Below are positions 1-7,178 of a DNA stretch of 9,889 nucleotides, piece after piece (within the stretch, counting starts at the first letter, position 1; the number at the start of each line of letters is the position of its first letter). The notes below the pieces were generated by a model that was given only the letters and a program-made list of their open reading frames with translations, was not told where the DNA came from and searched no databases. Made by a program: the position numbers and the translations under genes. This DNA comes from JASLDZ01 sp964242625. GTDB taxonomy: Bacteria > Pseudomonadota > Alphaproteobacteria > Caulobacterales > Caulobacteraceae. The DNA lies in NCBI GenBank assembly GCA_964242625.1, contig CAXTAO010000049.1, positions 1 to 9,889 on the forward strand, read 5' to 3'.

Positions 1-77
1 TCGGCTTCACCAACAGCCTCTGCTGTCTGTTCGTTGCTCTGGTCGCTTACATGGCAGTAAGTAGCTACTGGCTTTAA
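1..77 (+). CDS. C-terminal end of a membrane protein (partial, 5' end outside window)
   Basis: Reading from base 3, an open frame of 24 codons ends at a TAA (75-77). It encodes a hydrophobic stretch with core LFVALVAYMAV, flanked by two cysteines and ending in SSYWL, which fits a last transmembrane helix with a very short tail. The other two plus frames also close by base 65 but give no recognisable protein. Codons are less G/C-rich in the third position than in the genes downstream (GTT, GCT, GTA, AGT, CTT), so it may belong to a different type of gene. A small stem-loop follows five bases after the stop. The family cannot be named from 24 residues, and a chance open frame is possible. Confidence 0.4.
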   Translation, partial: GFTNSLCCLFVALVAYMAVSSYWL

Positions 78-81
78 CAAT

Positions 82-97
82 GGGCTTTGTTCAGCCC
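82..97 (+). terminator. Weak stem-loop after the partial membrane-protein gene
   Basis: GGGCT (82-86) and AGCCC (93-97) form a five-base-pair stem with a six-base loop, starting five bases after the TAA stop of the partial gene. There is no run of T after it (the next bases are TACCCCC), so as an intrinsic terminator it is weak. Position is the main argument. Confidence 0.25.
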
Positions 98-216
98 TAC
101 CCCCGGCCACGCCACACCGCCGATCGCCCCATTTGCGTTCGGCTGCGAGACGCCATGGGCTTGCTCGCTTCGCAGCCCCAGCCTTCGGTGGACAAGCTAT
201 GGTTGAGGGCTCCCTG

Positions 217-288
217 CGGCTCGGCCGTGTTCGAGCCGACGAGCCTCGCACGATGAAGGTCTGGCCATCGACGGCTCCGTCGAGGCTC
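217..288. repeat. Cluster of inverted repeats upstream of the esterase operon
   Basis: Three dyads lie side by side in the leader of the esterase operon. CGGCTCG (217-223) pairs with CGAGCCG (232-238) over an eight-base loop. GAGCCTCG (241-248) is exactly repeated in inverse as CGAGGCTC (281-288). CGACGG (269-274) pairs with CCGTCG (277-282), overlapping the right arm of the second pair, so the two structures exclude each other. I see no convincing gene in 78-353. The dyads could be operator half-sites, a structured 5' leader, or the remains of a repeat element; nothing here decides between these. Confidence 0.4.
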
Positions 289-320
289 GGATATGCCGCT
301 TTTGGAGTGCTGCGTTGGTT

Positions 321-346
321 CGAGCGCAACGAGCGCTCGGGGGAGG
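321..346 (+). promoter_or_regulatory. Hairpin and ribosome binding site just before the esterase start
   Basis: CGAGCG (321-326) pairs with CGCTCG (334-339) over seven bases; the right half also lies in a perfect ten-base palindrome, CGAGCGCTCG (330-339). The purine-rich GGGAGGG at 340-346 follows at once and sits seven bases before the ATG at 354, a good Shine-Dalgarno position. This decides the esterase start in favour of 354 over the TTG at 315. The hairpin next to the binding site could affect translation, which is inference. Confidence 0.45.
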
Positions 347-353
347 GCTAAAC

Positions 354-2033
354 ATGAGCACAGAGGCGGAAGGCTCCGGGCTGCACCGGCGCACCCTGCT
401 GGCCGCCACGGGTGTGACCGCCCTGGTCGCTCCGGCCGTCTCGCGTGCATCGGACAGCACCAAAACGGGCGCGCACGACGAGCCGGGCGGCTGCCAGACG
501 CCACGGGAAGCCGTCGCCCGGACCCGCTACGGCCGCGTGCGCGGCTTCGTGGCGGGCGGCGTCTACACCTTCAAGGGCGTGCCCTACGGCGAGACCACCG
601 CCGGCGCGAACCGTTGGCTGCCCGCCAAGCCACCCCAGCCCTGGACCGGCGAGCGCGCCACCCTGTCCTACGGCGCGAACTGCCCACAGACGCTGCACGA
701 CTTCACCTCCACCGAGATGAGCTTCCTGTTCGACTGGGACGACGGCTGGCTCAGCGAGGACATGCTGAAGCTCAACATCTGGACGCCCTCGCTCACCGGT
801 GCGCGCCCGGTGATGGTCTACCTGCACGGTGGCGGCTTCAGCTTCGGCTCGGCCTACGAGCTGCCCTCCCACGAGGGCGCACAGATGGCGCGTCGCCACG
901 ACGTGGTGCAGGTCTCGGTGAACCACCGGCTGAACGCCCTGGGCTTCCTCGACGTATCTGAGGTGGGCGGCGAGGCCTACGCGGGCTCGGTCAACGTGGG
1001 CATGACCGATCTCGTCGCGGCGCTCCACTGGGTGCGCGACAACATCGCCGAGTTCGGCGGCGACCCCGACCGGGTGATGATCTACGGCCAGTCGGGCGGC
1101 GGCTCCAAGGTCACCTGCCTCCTCGGCATGCCGTCGGCGGCGGGGCTGATGCATCGCGCCGCGGTGCAATCGGGCGGCGGCGGCGACATCCCCGACGCGG
1201 AGCAGTCGCGCGAGTTCTCGCGCCGGCTCATGCGCGAGCTGGGCGTGAGCCCGGGTGAGATCGGCAAGCTGCAGCACATGGACTGGGCGGCCCTCTTCGC
1301 CGCGGGCAATCGCGTGGCGGACGCGATGAACCCACCCCGTGGTCCGCTGGCCGGGCCGGGTTCGCCGCCCGGCGCGCGCCCGCGCGTGGGCTGGTCGCCG
1401 ACGCTGGACGGCCAGACCGTGACGCTGCGCTCCTTCCACGACGCGGTGGCCGACAGCGCCCGCACAGTGCCCGTGATGATCGGCTCGGTGAGCGAGGAGG
1501 GCATGCAGTATCACCTCGACCCAACCGAGACGGAGTGGCGCGCTCAGCTCTCCACCGCCTATGGCGCAGCCAAGGCCGACCGGCTCGTCTCCGCCATGAA
1601 GGCGGCGCATCCGGAGAAGCAGGTGCGCACCCTGTCTTACGGCGTGAAGGGGCTGAACGGGCGCAACAACGTCCAGCGCATGGTCGACCTTAAGCTTCGG
1701 CAGGGCGGCGCGCCGGTGTACCAATACTGGTTCAGCTGGCAGTCTCCCCAGCTCGACGGCGTGGGCGGCGCTTGGCACACCTCCGAACTGGCCTTCTGCT
1801 TCGACAACACCAAGCGCTGCGAGCAGGGCACGGGCGACACGCCGGGCGCGCGGGCGCTGGCGGCGAAGATGGCCGGAGCCTGGGCGGCCTTCGCCCGCAC
1901 CGGCGACCCGAGCCAGCCGGGTCTGGCGTGGGCGCCGACCAGCACCGCGCGGCGGGAGACCATGGTTTTCGACACGCACACGCGGATGGAGAACGACCCG
2001 GAGGGCGCGGTCCGCCGCATCCTCCTGGACTGA
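354..2033 (+). CDS. Type-B carboxylesterase with twin-arginine signal peptide
   Basis: A 559-residue alpha/beta-hydrolase of the carboxylesterase/PnbA (type B) family, which hydrolyses carboxylic ester bonds. Seen in the sequence: an N-terminal twin-arginine type signal (R12-R13 in LHRRTLLAATG, then an Ala/Val-rich core to about residue 32), so export of the folded enzyme by Tat is likely; oxyanion-hole motif HGGGF at 158-162; nucleophile elbow GQSGG with Ser247; acid residue in SVSEEG, best aligned as Glu382; and the His motif HTSE with His475. All three catalytic residues are therefore present, and the length is normal for the family. The elbow reads GQSGG where eukaryotic members usually have GESAG. 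The start at 354 is chosen for its Shine-Dalgarno sequence and because it places the Tat motif near the N-terminus. The GH39 gene starts five bases after the stop, so the two are probably one operon. Substrate is unknown; removing acyl groups from a plant polysaccharide or glycoside would fit the neighbour. Confidence 0.93.
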   Translation: MSTEAEGSGLHRRTLLAATGVTALVAPAVSRASDSTKTGAHDEPGGCQTPREAVARTRYGRVRGFVAGGVYTFKGVPYGETTAGANRWLPAKPPQPWTGERATLSYGANCPQTLHDFTSTEMSFLFDWDDGWLSEDMLKLNIWTPSLTGARPVMVYLHGGGFSFGSAYELPSHEGAQMARRHDVVQVSVNHRLNALGFLDVSEVGGEAYAGSVNVGMTDLVAALHWVRDNIAEFGGDPDRVMIYGQSGGGSKVTCLLGMPSAAGLMHRAAVQSGGGGDIPDAEQSREFSRRLMRELGVSPGEIGKLQHMDWAALFAAGNRVADAMNPPRGPLAGPGSPPGARPRVGWSPTLDGQTVTLRSFHDAVADSARTVPVMIGSVSEEGMQYHLDPTETEWRAQLSTAYGAAKADRLVSAMKAAHPEKQVRTLSYGVKGLNGRNNVQRMVDLKLRQGGAPVYQYWFSWQSPQLDGVGGAWHTSELAFCFDNTKRCEQGTGDTPGARALAAKMAGAWAAFARTGDPSQPGLAWAPTSTARRETMVFDTHTRMENDPEGAVRRILLD

Positions 2034-2038
2034 GCCCC

Positions 2039-3694
2039 ATGCTCGTAACGGCAGGACAGCCGGCGGCGCTCCCCGCCCCGATCCCGGTGCAGGTGACGGT
2101 GGACGCCGCGCAAGGGGCGGGGACCCTCCCGCCGATCTGGCGCTTCTTCGGAGCCGACGAGCCGAACTACGCGACCATGAAGGACGGCCGTAAGCTCGTC
2201 GGCGAGCTGGGGGCGCTGCGGCCGGGCGACGTGTTCTTCCGCGCGCACAACCTGATGACCACGGGCGACGGCACGCCCGCCTTCAAATGGGGCAGCACCA
2301 ACCTCTACACCGAGGACGCCGCAGGCCGCCCCGTCTACGACTGGACCGGCGTCGATCGCATCGTGGACACTTACCTGGCGCGCGGCGTGCGCCCCTATCT
2401 GCAGATCGGCTTCATGCCGCAGGCGCTCTCGAGCGCGCCCGCGGGAACGCCCTACCAGCATCGCTGGCGTCCCGGCTTCGGAGCCGACGCCCTGGCCGGC
2501 GGCTGGACCTTCCCGCCCAAGGACGAGGCGCGCTGGGCGGAGGCTGTGTTCCAGTGGACGCGCCACAACGTCGAGCGCTACGGCCGAGCCGAGGTTGAAC
2601 GGTGGTGGTTTGAGGTGTGGAACGAGCCCAACCTGCCGATCTACTGGACGGGTTCGCGCGAAGCCTTCTTCCGCCTGCATGACCTGGGGGTGGACGCGAT
2701 CCGCCGTGCGCTGCCCACCGCGCGGGTGGGCGGGGCGGAGGTGGCCGGACCCGATGCCGACTACCTGAAGGCGTTCCTGGATCACGTGAGCGGAGGCCGC
2801 AACGCCGCCACAGGCGGCATAGGCGCGCCCACCGACTTCGTCTCCTTCCATGCCAAGGGCCAGCCCGAGGTCGCGGATGGGCATGTCCGCATGGGCATAG
2901 CCACCCAGCTTCAGCACGTGGACCAAGGCTTTGCCGTCGTGGCCGCCAGCCCGGCTCTGGCGCACGTTCCCGTCGTCATCGGCGAGAACGATCCCGAGGG
3001 CTGCGCCGCCTGCCCGGGAGCGCAGAACGGCTACCGTAACGGAACGATGTATTCGAGCTACACCGCCGAGGCCTACGATCGCGTCTGGGAACTCGCCGCG
3101 GCGCGAGGGGTCGACCTGCAGGGTGCGCTGACCTGGGCCTTCACCTTCGAGGACCAGCCCTACTTCGCGGGCTACCGTCAGCTCGCCACCAACGGGATCG
3201 ACCTGCCGGTGCTGAACGTCTTCCGCCTGTTCGCCCGGTTGGGCCCGCAGCGGCTGGCGGCGACGAGCGATCACCAGCTGCCGCTCGCGCGCATCGAGGC
3301 CGAGGGGGTGCGGGGCGCGCCCGACATCGGCGCGCTGGCGACCCGCCAGCCCGACGGGCGCGTGGAGGTGCTGGTGTGGCACTACCACGACGACGATGTC
3401 TCGGGCCCCGACGCCCACATCCGGCTCGCGGTTTCAGGCCTCGGGACCGGCGACCGGATGCTCCACCGGTGGCAGGTGGATCGCGACCACGCCAACGCCT
3501 ACGCCGCGTGGCGCGCGATGGGCGCGCCGCAGTCGCCGAACGAGGCCCAATACGCCGCGCTGGTCGCCGCCTCCACGCTGTCGCCCGCGTCGCCGCCACG
3601 GGCGCTCCATGTTCGCGCGGGCCGCGCACTCACGACGTTCGATCTGCCGAGACAGGGGGTGGCGCTCGTCGAGCTTGTTCCTGCGCAGCGCTGA
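2039..3694 (+). CDS. Glycoside hydrolase family 39, beta-xylosidase-like
   Basis: A 551-residue retaining glycosidase of family GH39, known for beta-xylosidases that release xylose from xylooligosaccharides. The (beta/alpha)8 barrel occupies roughly residues 30-400, and a beta-rich C-terminal domain follows. The acid/base Glu is in EVWNEPN (Glu196) and the likely nucleophile is in VVIGENDPEG (Glu316). Other family-like blocks are WRFFGADEPNY (34-44), RAHNL (68-72), SFHAKG (269-274) and GALTWAFTFEDQPYF (362-376). The ATG at 2039 lies five bases after the esterase stop, so translation is probably coupled. An in-frame extension upstream only overlaps the esterase and is rejected. The first 20 residues (MLVTAGQPAALPAPIPV) are not a convincing signal peptide, although the partner esterase has one, so the enzyme may be cytoplasmic. 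Specificity could instead be alpha-iduronidase-like or for another beta-glycoside; xylosidase is inferred from the family. Confidence 0.92.
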   Translation: MLVTAGQPAALPAPIPVQVTVDAAQGAGTLPPIWRFFGADEPNYATMKDGRKLVGELGALRPGDVFFRAHNLMTTGDGTPAFKWGSTNLYTEDAAGRPVYDWTGVDRIVDTYLARGVRPYLQIGFMPQALSSAPAGTPYQHRWRPGFGADALAGGWTFPPKDEARWAEAVFQWTRHNVERYGRAEVERWWFEVWNEPNLPIYWTGSREAFFRLHDLGVDAIRRALPTARVGGAEVAGPDADYLKAFLDHVSGGRNAATGGIGAPTDFVSFHAKGQPEVADGHVRMGIATQLQHVDQGFAVVAASPALAHVPVVIGENDPEGCAACPGAQNGYRNGTMYSSYTAEAYDRVWELAAARGVDLQGALTWAFTFEDQPYFAGYRQLATNGIDLPVLNVFRLFARLGPQRLAATSDHQLPLARIEAEGVRGAPDIGALATRQPDGRVEVLVWHYHDDDVSGPDAHIRLAVSGLGTGDRMLHRWQVDRDHANAYAAWRAMGAPQSPNEAQYAALVAASTLSPASPPRALHVRAGRALTTFDLPRQGVALVELVPAQR

Positions 3695-3719
3695 AGCGAA
3701 GCCGCGCTTCGAAGCTTCA
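3692..3719 (+). terminator. Stem-loop beginning at the GH39 stop codon
   Basis: TGAAGC (3692-3697, starting with the stop codon itself) plus GAAGC (3698-3702) pair with GCTTC (3706-3710) and GCTTCA (3714-3719). The loop is three bases (CGC) and there is a three-base GAA bulge on the right side, giving eleven pairs in total. No T-run follows, so this may be a Rho-assisted end or an mRNA-stabilising hairpin of the esterase-GH39 operon rather than a classical intrinsic terminator. Confidence 0.4.
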
Positions 3720-4093
3720 ACCAGGCTGGACGCTCCGCTGACGTCAGGTGTTCGGTCCGGCCCTCGTCGGAGCCTGGAAGTGCCGGTTATGGACCGCAGA
3801 TTCAGCTCCCCGGAGACGAGGGCGAAGCGTTCAGCGCGGCCAGTCTCCGCCCGCCAGGGTGCTCTCCTGACGCCCTTTGACGTCTAGCGCTGTGTCGTGG
3901 AGCTAGCGACACTCCAGCGCGGCAGGCTCGTGCTACGCTCTCTTTGAAAGCGTGCCGACGCAGGTCCGTCACGGCGTAGCTCCCTCGAACGCGCTGTCGC
4001 ACGGAGAGGAGTTCCGCGTGCCTGAAAGCTCACGCTTGCCGTCCGGAACGATACGGCTCATTTCGTGCAGGGACTTTAGTCTACGATCAGATC
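3720..4093. other. Gene-poor spacer with several palindromes
   Basis: I see no convincing gene here on either strand; open frames that cross it have Arg/Ala/Ser-rich translations typical of chance frames in GC-rich DNA. It contains a perfect ten-base palindrome CTGACGTCAG (3738-3747), an eight-base inverted repeat CCCTCGTC (3761-3768) / GACGAGGG (3815-3822), and the pair of competing hairpins at 3886-3920. The promoter of the small secreted protein gene should lie near the right end; TACGAT at 4082-4087 is a possible -10, but no good -35 sits at the right distance. Confidence 0.45.
3886..3920. repeat. Two mutually exclusive hairpins
   Basis: GTGTCG (3892-3897) pairs with CGACAC (3907-3912), and the outer GCGCT and AGCGC can extend the stem if TCC (3913-3915) is bulged. 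Alternatively TGGAG (3898-3902) pairs with CTCCA (3912-3916). The two cannot form together, an arrangement seen in attenuator-like leaders. It lies about 190 bp before the next gene, however, and no leader peptide is apparent. Confidence 0.3.
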
Positions 4094-4101
4094 AAAGGAG
4101 G
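4094..4101 (+). promoter_or_regulatory. Strong Shine-Dalgarno for the small secreted protein
   Basis: AAAGGAGG is a near-complete match to the anti-Shine-Dalgarno sequence and sits five bases before the ATG at 4107. It is the best ribosome binding site in the window. It fixes the start and argues that the downstream frame is a real gene even though its family is unknown. Confidence 0.75.
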
Positions 4102-4106
4102 CGTCG

Positions 4107-4637
4107 ATGACTTTGTCGGGCATGCTCATGTCGGTTCTCCTCGCGACCGCGAGCGCCGCACCTACGTCCCCCGCGATAGCTTTAGCTGGACGATACTCGC
4201 ACCATTTCCTCGACGGGCAGGTTGATGGTCCCGACTACTGGGCGGACGACGTCGCCGAGATCGTGCCAGTGGATGCAAGTCACGCCTACGTGCGATTGGC
4301 GGTGAACTTCTACAATGGTCACACCTGTTCACTGGCCGGGGTGGCTCGGGTGGAAGGCGCCACACTGGTCTACCATGCCCCTGCGAGCGACACGTTCGCC
4401 GGGTCGGCCCCTTGTCGACTGGTAGTCCGACGCAACGTCGCCAAGCTCGTCTGGAGCGATGGCGAGAATACCTGCAAGGCGCATTGCGGCGAGCGCGGGA
4501 GCCTGATGAGCGGTTCTCTCCCGTGGTCAAGCCACCGACCCATCGCCTACATGGCCCGGCTGAAGAGATCCTCAGACTACCGTGCCGCCATGGCCGAGCG
4601 AGCCAGACCCGCCCGAGTCGCCAGTCGGGACAGCTGA
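4107..4637 (+). CDS. Secreted four-cysteine protein of unknown function
   Basis: A 176-residue protein I cannot assign to a named family. Residues 1-18 (MTLSGMLMSVLLATASAA) look like a Sec signal peptide cut after an A-S-A or S-A-A motif. The mature part is a compact soluble domain with exactly four cysteines (74, 103, 123, 127), enough for two disulfides, in the blocks NGHTCSLAG, APCRLVV and TCKAHCGERGS. It is rich in beta-type stretches and aromatic residues (DGPDYWADDV, YVRLAVNFYN). Near the end WSSHRPIAYMARLK is followed by a basic, probably disordered tail. The size, signal and paired cysteines recall small periplasmic lysozyme-inhibitor-type folds, but no diagnostic motif confirms this. 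Codons use more A/T in the third position than the esterase-GH39 pair, so a different origin is possible. It stands alone and is convergent with the protease gene. It starts after a very good ribosome binding site. Confidence 0.8.
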   Translation: MTLSGMLMSVLLATASAAPTSPAIALAGRYSHHFLDGQVDGPDYWADDVAEIVPVDASHAYVRLAVNFYNGHTCSLAGVARVEGATLVYHAPASDTFAGSAPCRLVVRRNVAKLVWSDGENTCKAHCGERGSLMSGSLPWSSHRPIAYMARLKRSSDYRAAMAERARPARVASRDS

Positions 4638-4650
4638 AGCTTCCGGACGC

Positions 4651-4664
4651 CGTCGGAGCCGACG
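4651..4664. terminator. Short dyad between two convergent genes
   Basis: CGTCGG (4651-4656) and CCGACG (4659-4664) are inverse copies; with a four-base loop the stem has five pairs. It is the only clear symmetry in the 48 bp between the small secreted protein gene and the annotated end of the protease, where a two-way terminator would be expected. There is no T-run on either strand, so support is weak. Confidence 0.25.
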
Positions 4665-4685
4665 TCAGCCGAGGGTGCACACGCG

Positions 4686-6884
4686 CTAGGTTGCGCGGCG
4701 GAGGTCGCCAGGGCTCGCCAGATCGCAATCGAGGACACGAGCGCGGCTCGTCAGCGCGCCGTCTTCGCACAAGCCTAAGCGGAGGGCGCGTTTCCTATGG
4801 CGGCGCTCAGGCCTGTCATCGATTGCATGGCCGAAGCCACACTTGCTCCATCGCCGCTTCGAGAATGCGGACTGCTCAGTCAACTCAGCGTAGGCGTGTC
4901 CCACGGCGCGATCACCAGGGCGACGATCCCTCGATGGGTGAACGCGAAGACTCCATTTCCGGAGCGTCGACTGTCGCGCCGCTGCGCTCGTGCGCGCTCC
5001 GCGACGGCTTTCGAGCTCGGCCACGGCGTTCTTTGGATCGATGAGCCGGATCGCCGGCTCGTCGCCCGCGTCCGAGCTGCGCTCTATCAGCGCGATCGTC
5101 TGGGCGGGGGTGAGGTCGGGTCGGATCGCGATGAGCTTCGCCGCGAGATTTGAGACCTGGGGCGCCGCCATGGATGTGCCACTCTCCTGGACGTGTGCGC
5201 CGCCGGGCACCACGCTCTCGACGTTGTAGCCGCTGGCGTAGATGCGCACGTTCTTGCCGGTGCTGGTGAACCCCGTGCGCCCGCCCGCCTGGTCGACGGC
5301 GCCCACGGTGACGAGGTTGGAAGCTTCGAGCGAGGATGGCAGCGACTGGTCGAAGGCGTTGTCCGAATCGTTGTTCATCGCCGCGGCGACGAACAGGACG
5401 TGCGGTGCGCTCTTGAACGCGGTGATGAACCCCTCGCGCTCGTACTCGTAGTAGTGGCGCGCCAGCATCTTGCGTTCGGCGGCGTCCTTGCCGATCCCAT
5501 TCTTCTCCAGAACCCCTTCGTAGTCGGATGGGCGAACGCCGAAGCTCATGTTGACCACGCGCACGCCGTGCGCCTCGAACCACTCGGCGATGGTGACGTA
5601 AGAGTCGCGGAGTCGCGCCTGCAGCTCATCGGTGGGCGGGGTGGGAACGGGCTTGGTGTCGTAGGTCATCACCGCCGAGGTGAGCCGGATCGCAGGGTTT
5701 CCTGCTGCGGCGATGCCGGTGACGTGGGTGCCGTGCGAGTAAGCGCCGATCGCGGAGATCAGCTCGAAGAAGGCCTGCGCCTGCGCCGGCGAGAGGGTCG
5801 CCACCTTCTTGCGGAAAGCCTCCGCCGCGGGGCTGTCTACACCGTTCTGCAGGTCGGACACTCCCTGCTCGTCCGCCACCACGGAGGGGTAGAGGCGCGC
5901 CTGCTCGGGCGTGAGCGGTAGAAGGTCGTAGGTCGCTGGGCGGGCCTCGACGTCGAAGGCCGGCCCCTTCACGGGCCTGCCCTTAGCGTCTGTCATGAGC
6001 TTGCCTGCGAAGAGCGTGCGGTCGAAGCCGGAATCCCAGATGCCGACCTTCACCGGCGTCAGCCCCACAGCGCTCGGCAAGGTGACTGCGCGGGCGGCCC
6101 AGATGTCGGGCTTGTGGACGTCGTGCTTGGCTATGTAGGCGGCGAGCACCGGCACGATCTGCGCTCGGCAGACGGCGACCACGTCCATGTCCGCCCGCGC
6201 GCCGAGAAGCCTCCACGCCCCATCTCCGGCAAGCGCATGCGAGCGGTCGAGGTTGGGCTGGAGGTCGGACACGAAGCCCGTGATGAAGGCGGGCGTGGCG
6301 ACCTGCCCCAAACCCTTCTCCAGCTTCACGTGCGTGCCGACGACGCCCCACGGGAGCGCCTCGACATGTCGGGCGTAGGCGGCCGAGAACCCGGCCGGGC
6401 AGCGCCCTGGCGCGTCGTGCGTCCGCGAGCGGGCTTCCAGGAAGGCCTGATAGACGAGGCCGCTCTCCACGCGTGGTCCCGCCTTCTCCTCCTGGCTGCG
6501 GATAGCTGCCACCGTCGCCAGCGCCGCGTCGTCCTGGCGGCCGGAGGCGATCTCCGCCCCGAGCTTCGCCTTCAGCATGGCGCGCAGCGTCGCCTTGTCC
6601 TGGAGGTCGTACGCCGCGAGCGTGCGGTCGATGTCGGCGACCACGGGGGCGGCGACCGCCTCGAAACGCTCCGGACTCGACGTCAGGACGTCGGCCGCGC
6701 TGGACGTGATCAGGTAGGTGTATCGGGGCAGATCGTCCGAGGAGCGCACGACCTTGCGGGGGCCGGCGTCCTGACTGGCGCCGCTTGGCGCAGAACCTCC
6801 GGGCGCTTGGGCCGCCGCTCGTGCGCCACCGCCGCCCGCCACAATGCAAATGGCAGCCAACACTGCTTGAGCACCTCGAAGCAT
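4686..6884 (-). CDS. Secreted S8 (subtilisin-family) serine protease, with an atypical C-terminal run-on
   Basis: A 732-residue open frame with the full S8 catalytic set: Asp284 in KVGIWDSGFD, His384 in SHGTHVTGIAAAG, oxyanion Asn at about 504 in FVAAAMNND, and Ser571 in SGTSMAAPQVS. A signal peptide is likely (MLRGAQAVLAAICIVAGG, cut near ARA at 21-23), so it acts in the periplasm or outside the cell. About 250 residues precede the catalytic domain, and about 100 residues separate Asp from His, far more than the roughly 30 in subtilisin. The enzyme should be a broad endoprotease; its substrate is unknown. The ATG at 6884 follows GGAGGGG at 6888-6894 on the minus strand. The domain seems to end around residue 626 (NAVAELESRR). 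The remaining ~100 residues are Arg-rich, lack domain features and use more A/T-ending codons from about residue 640, as if the original stop was lost by a frameshift or deletion. The core is certain; the tail is doubtful. Confidence 0.9.
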   Translation of the reverse strand: MLRGAQAVLAAICIVAGGGGARAAAQAPGGSAPSGASQDAGPRKVVRSSDDLPRYTYLITSSAADVLTSSPERFEAVAAPVVADIDRTLAAYDLQDKATLRAMLKAKLGAEIASGRQDDAALATVAAIRSQEEKAGPRVESGLVYQAFLEARSRTHDAPGRCPAGFSAAYARHVEALPWGVVGTHVKLEKGLGQVATPAFITGFVSDLQPNLDRSHALAGDGAWRLLGARADMDVVAVCRAQIVPVLAAYIAKHDVHKPDIWAARAVTLPSAVGLTPVKVGIWDSGFDRTLFAGKLMTDAKGRPVKGPAFDVEARPATYDLLPLTPEQARLYPSVVADEQGVSDLQNGVDSPAAEAFRKKVATLSPAQAQAFFELISAIGAYSHGTHVTGIAAAGNPAIRLTSAVMTYDTKPVPTPPTDELQARLRDSYVTIAEWFEAHGVRVVNMSFGVRPSDYEGVLEKNGIGKDAAERKMLARHYYEYEREGFITAFKSAPHVLFVAAAMNNDSDNAFDQSLPSSLEASNLVTVGAVDQAGGRTGFTSTGKNVRIYASGYNVESVVPGGAHVQESGTSMAAPQVSNLAAKLIAIRPDLTPAQTIALIERSSDAGDEPAIRLIDPKNAVAELESRRGARTSAAARQSTLRKWSLRVHPSRDRRPGDRAVGHAYAELTEQSAFSKRRWSKCGFGHAIDDRPERRHRKRALRLGLCEDGALTSRARVLDCDLASPGDLRRAT

Positions 6885-7058
6885 TCACCCCTCCGGCTGT
6901 CGCCAAACGAGCTGAACGCCACGCGCCCGACCAGGCGCGCCCTTCGCCACGGCGACGCCGATACTGCACGGCCCCGGGCGGCTGTCGAGATAGCGGGCCG
7001 CCGAACGTCGGTTCGCCAGAGCCAAGCCAGTGTCCGCCCTGGCGCGTGCCGCGGGCAT
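6885..7058 (-). CDS. Possible small ORF abutting the protease start (57 aa, unproven)
   Basis: An ATG at 7058 (minus strand) opens a 57-codon frame beginning MPAARARADTGLALANRR and ending QLVWRQPEG. Its TGA (6887-6885) is immediately followed by the ATG of the S8 protease (6884-6882), so the two would be read as TGAATG. The protease Shine-Dalgarno lies inside its last codons, an arrangement typical of coupled translation. A weak AAAGGG lies nine bases before its ATG. By my hand count about three quarters of its codons end in G or C, less than in the sure genes. No family is recognised. It could be a real small protein, or the 3' part of a decayed frame that continues in another phase further upstream (see findings). 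Confidence 0.28.
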   Translation of the reverse strand: MPAARARADTGLALANRRSAARYLDSRPGPCSIGVAVAKGAPGRARGVQLVWRQPEG

Positions 7059-7178
7059 GTAGATCGGCCCTTTGAGGGGTTGCTCGCGCCGGTGTTCGAG
7101 ACACCCTGCTGGCGTGGGAGGATCCCTATGAGGTGGAGCTTCACGGCCGGTCGACCGATCTGCTCCAGCCCGGGGTAG

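Noticed and set aside
348..1979. Long minus-strand open frame opposite the esterase gene
   Set aside because: It lies wholly antisense to a gene with all catalytic motifs; its His/Arg/Ala-rich translation is the mirror of strong G/C codon bias and shows no domain.
1772..2038. In-frame upstream extension of the GH39 gene
   Set aside because: It would overlap the esterase by over 260 bp and adds a Gly/Arg/His-rich segment absent from the family; the ATG at 2039 fits operon spacing.
1637..3418. 593-codon minus-strand open frame opposite the GH39 gene
   Set aside because: Antisense to a full GH39 enzyme, with no recognisable motif; a typical artefact in GC-rich DNA.
4797..5153. 118-codon plus-strand frame beginning MAALRPVIDCMAEA
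   Set aside because: Its first half looks protein-like, but the second half is antisense to the S8 catalytic domain, it has no Shine-Dalgarno, and I recognise no family. It might be the edge of a decayed element, but this cannot be supported.
5193..5921. 242-codon plus-strand frame opposite the S8 protease
   Set aside because: Antisense to the catalytic Ser and His motifs; Val/Gly/Arg-rich translation without domain signals.
6114..7178. 354-codon plus-strand frame opposite the protease N-terminus
   Set aside because: It runs antisense through the signal peptide and N-terminal region, with no ribosome binding site and no motif.
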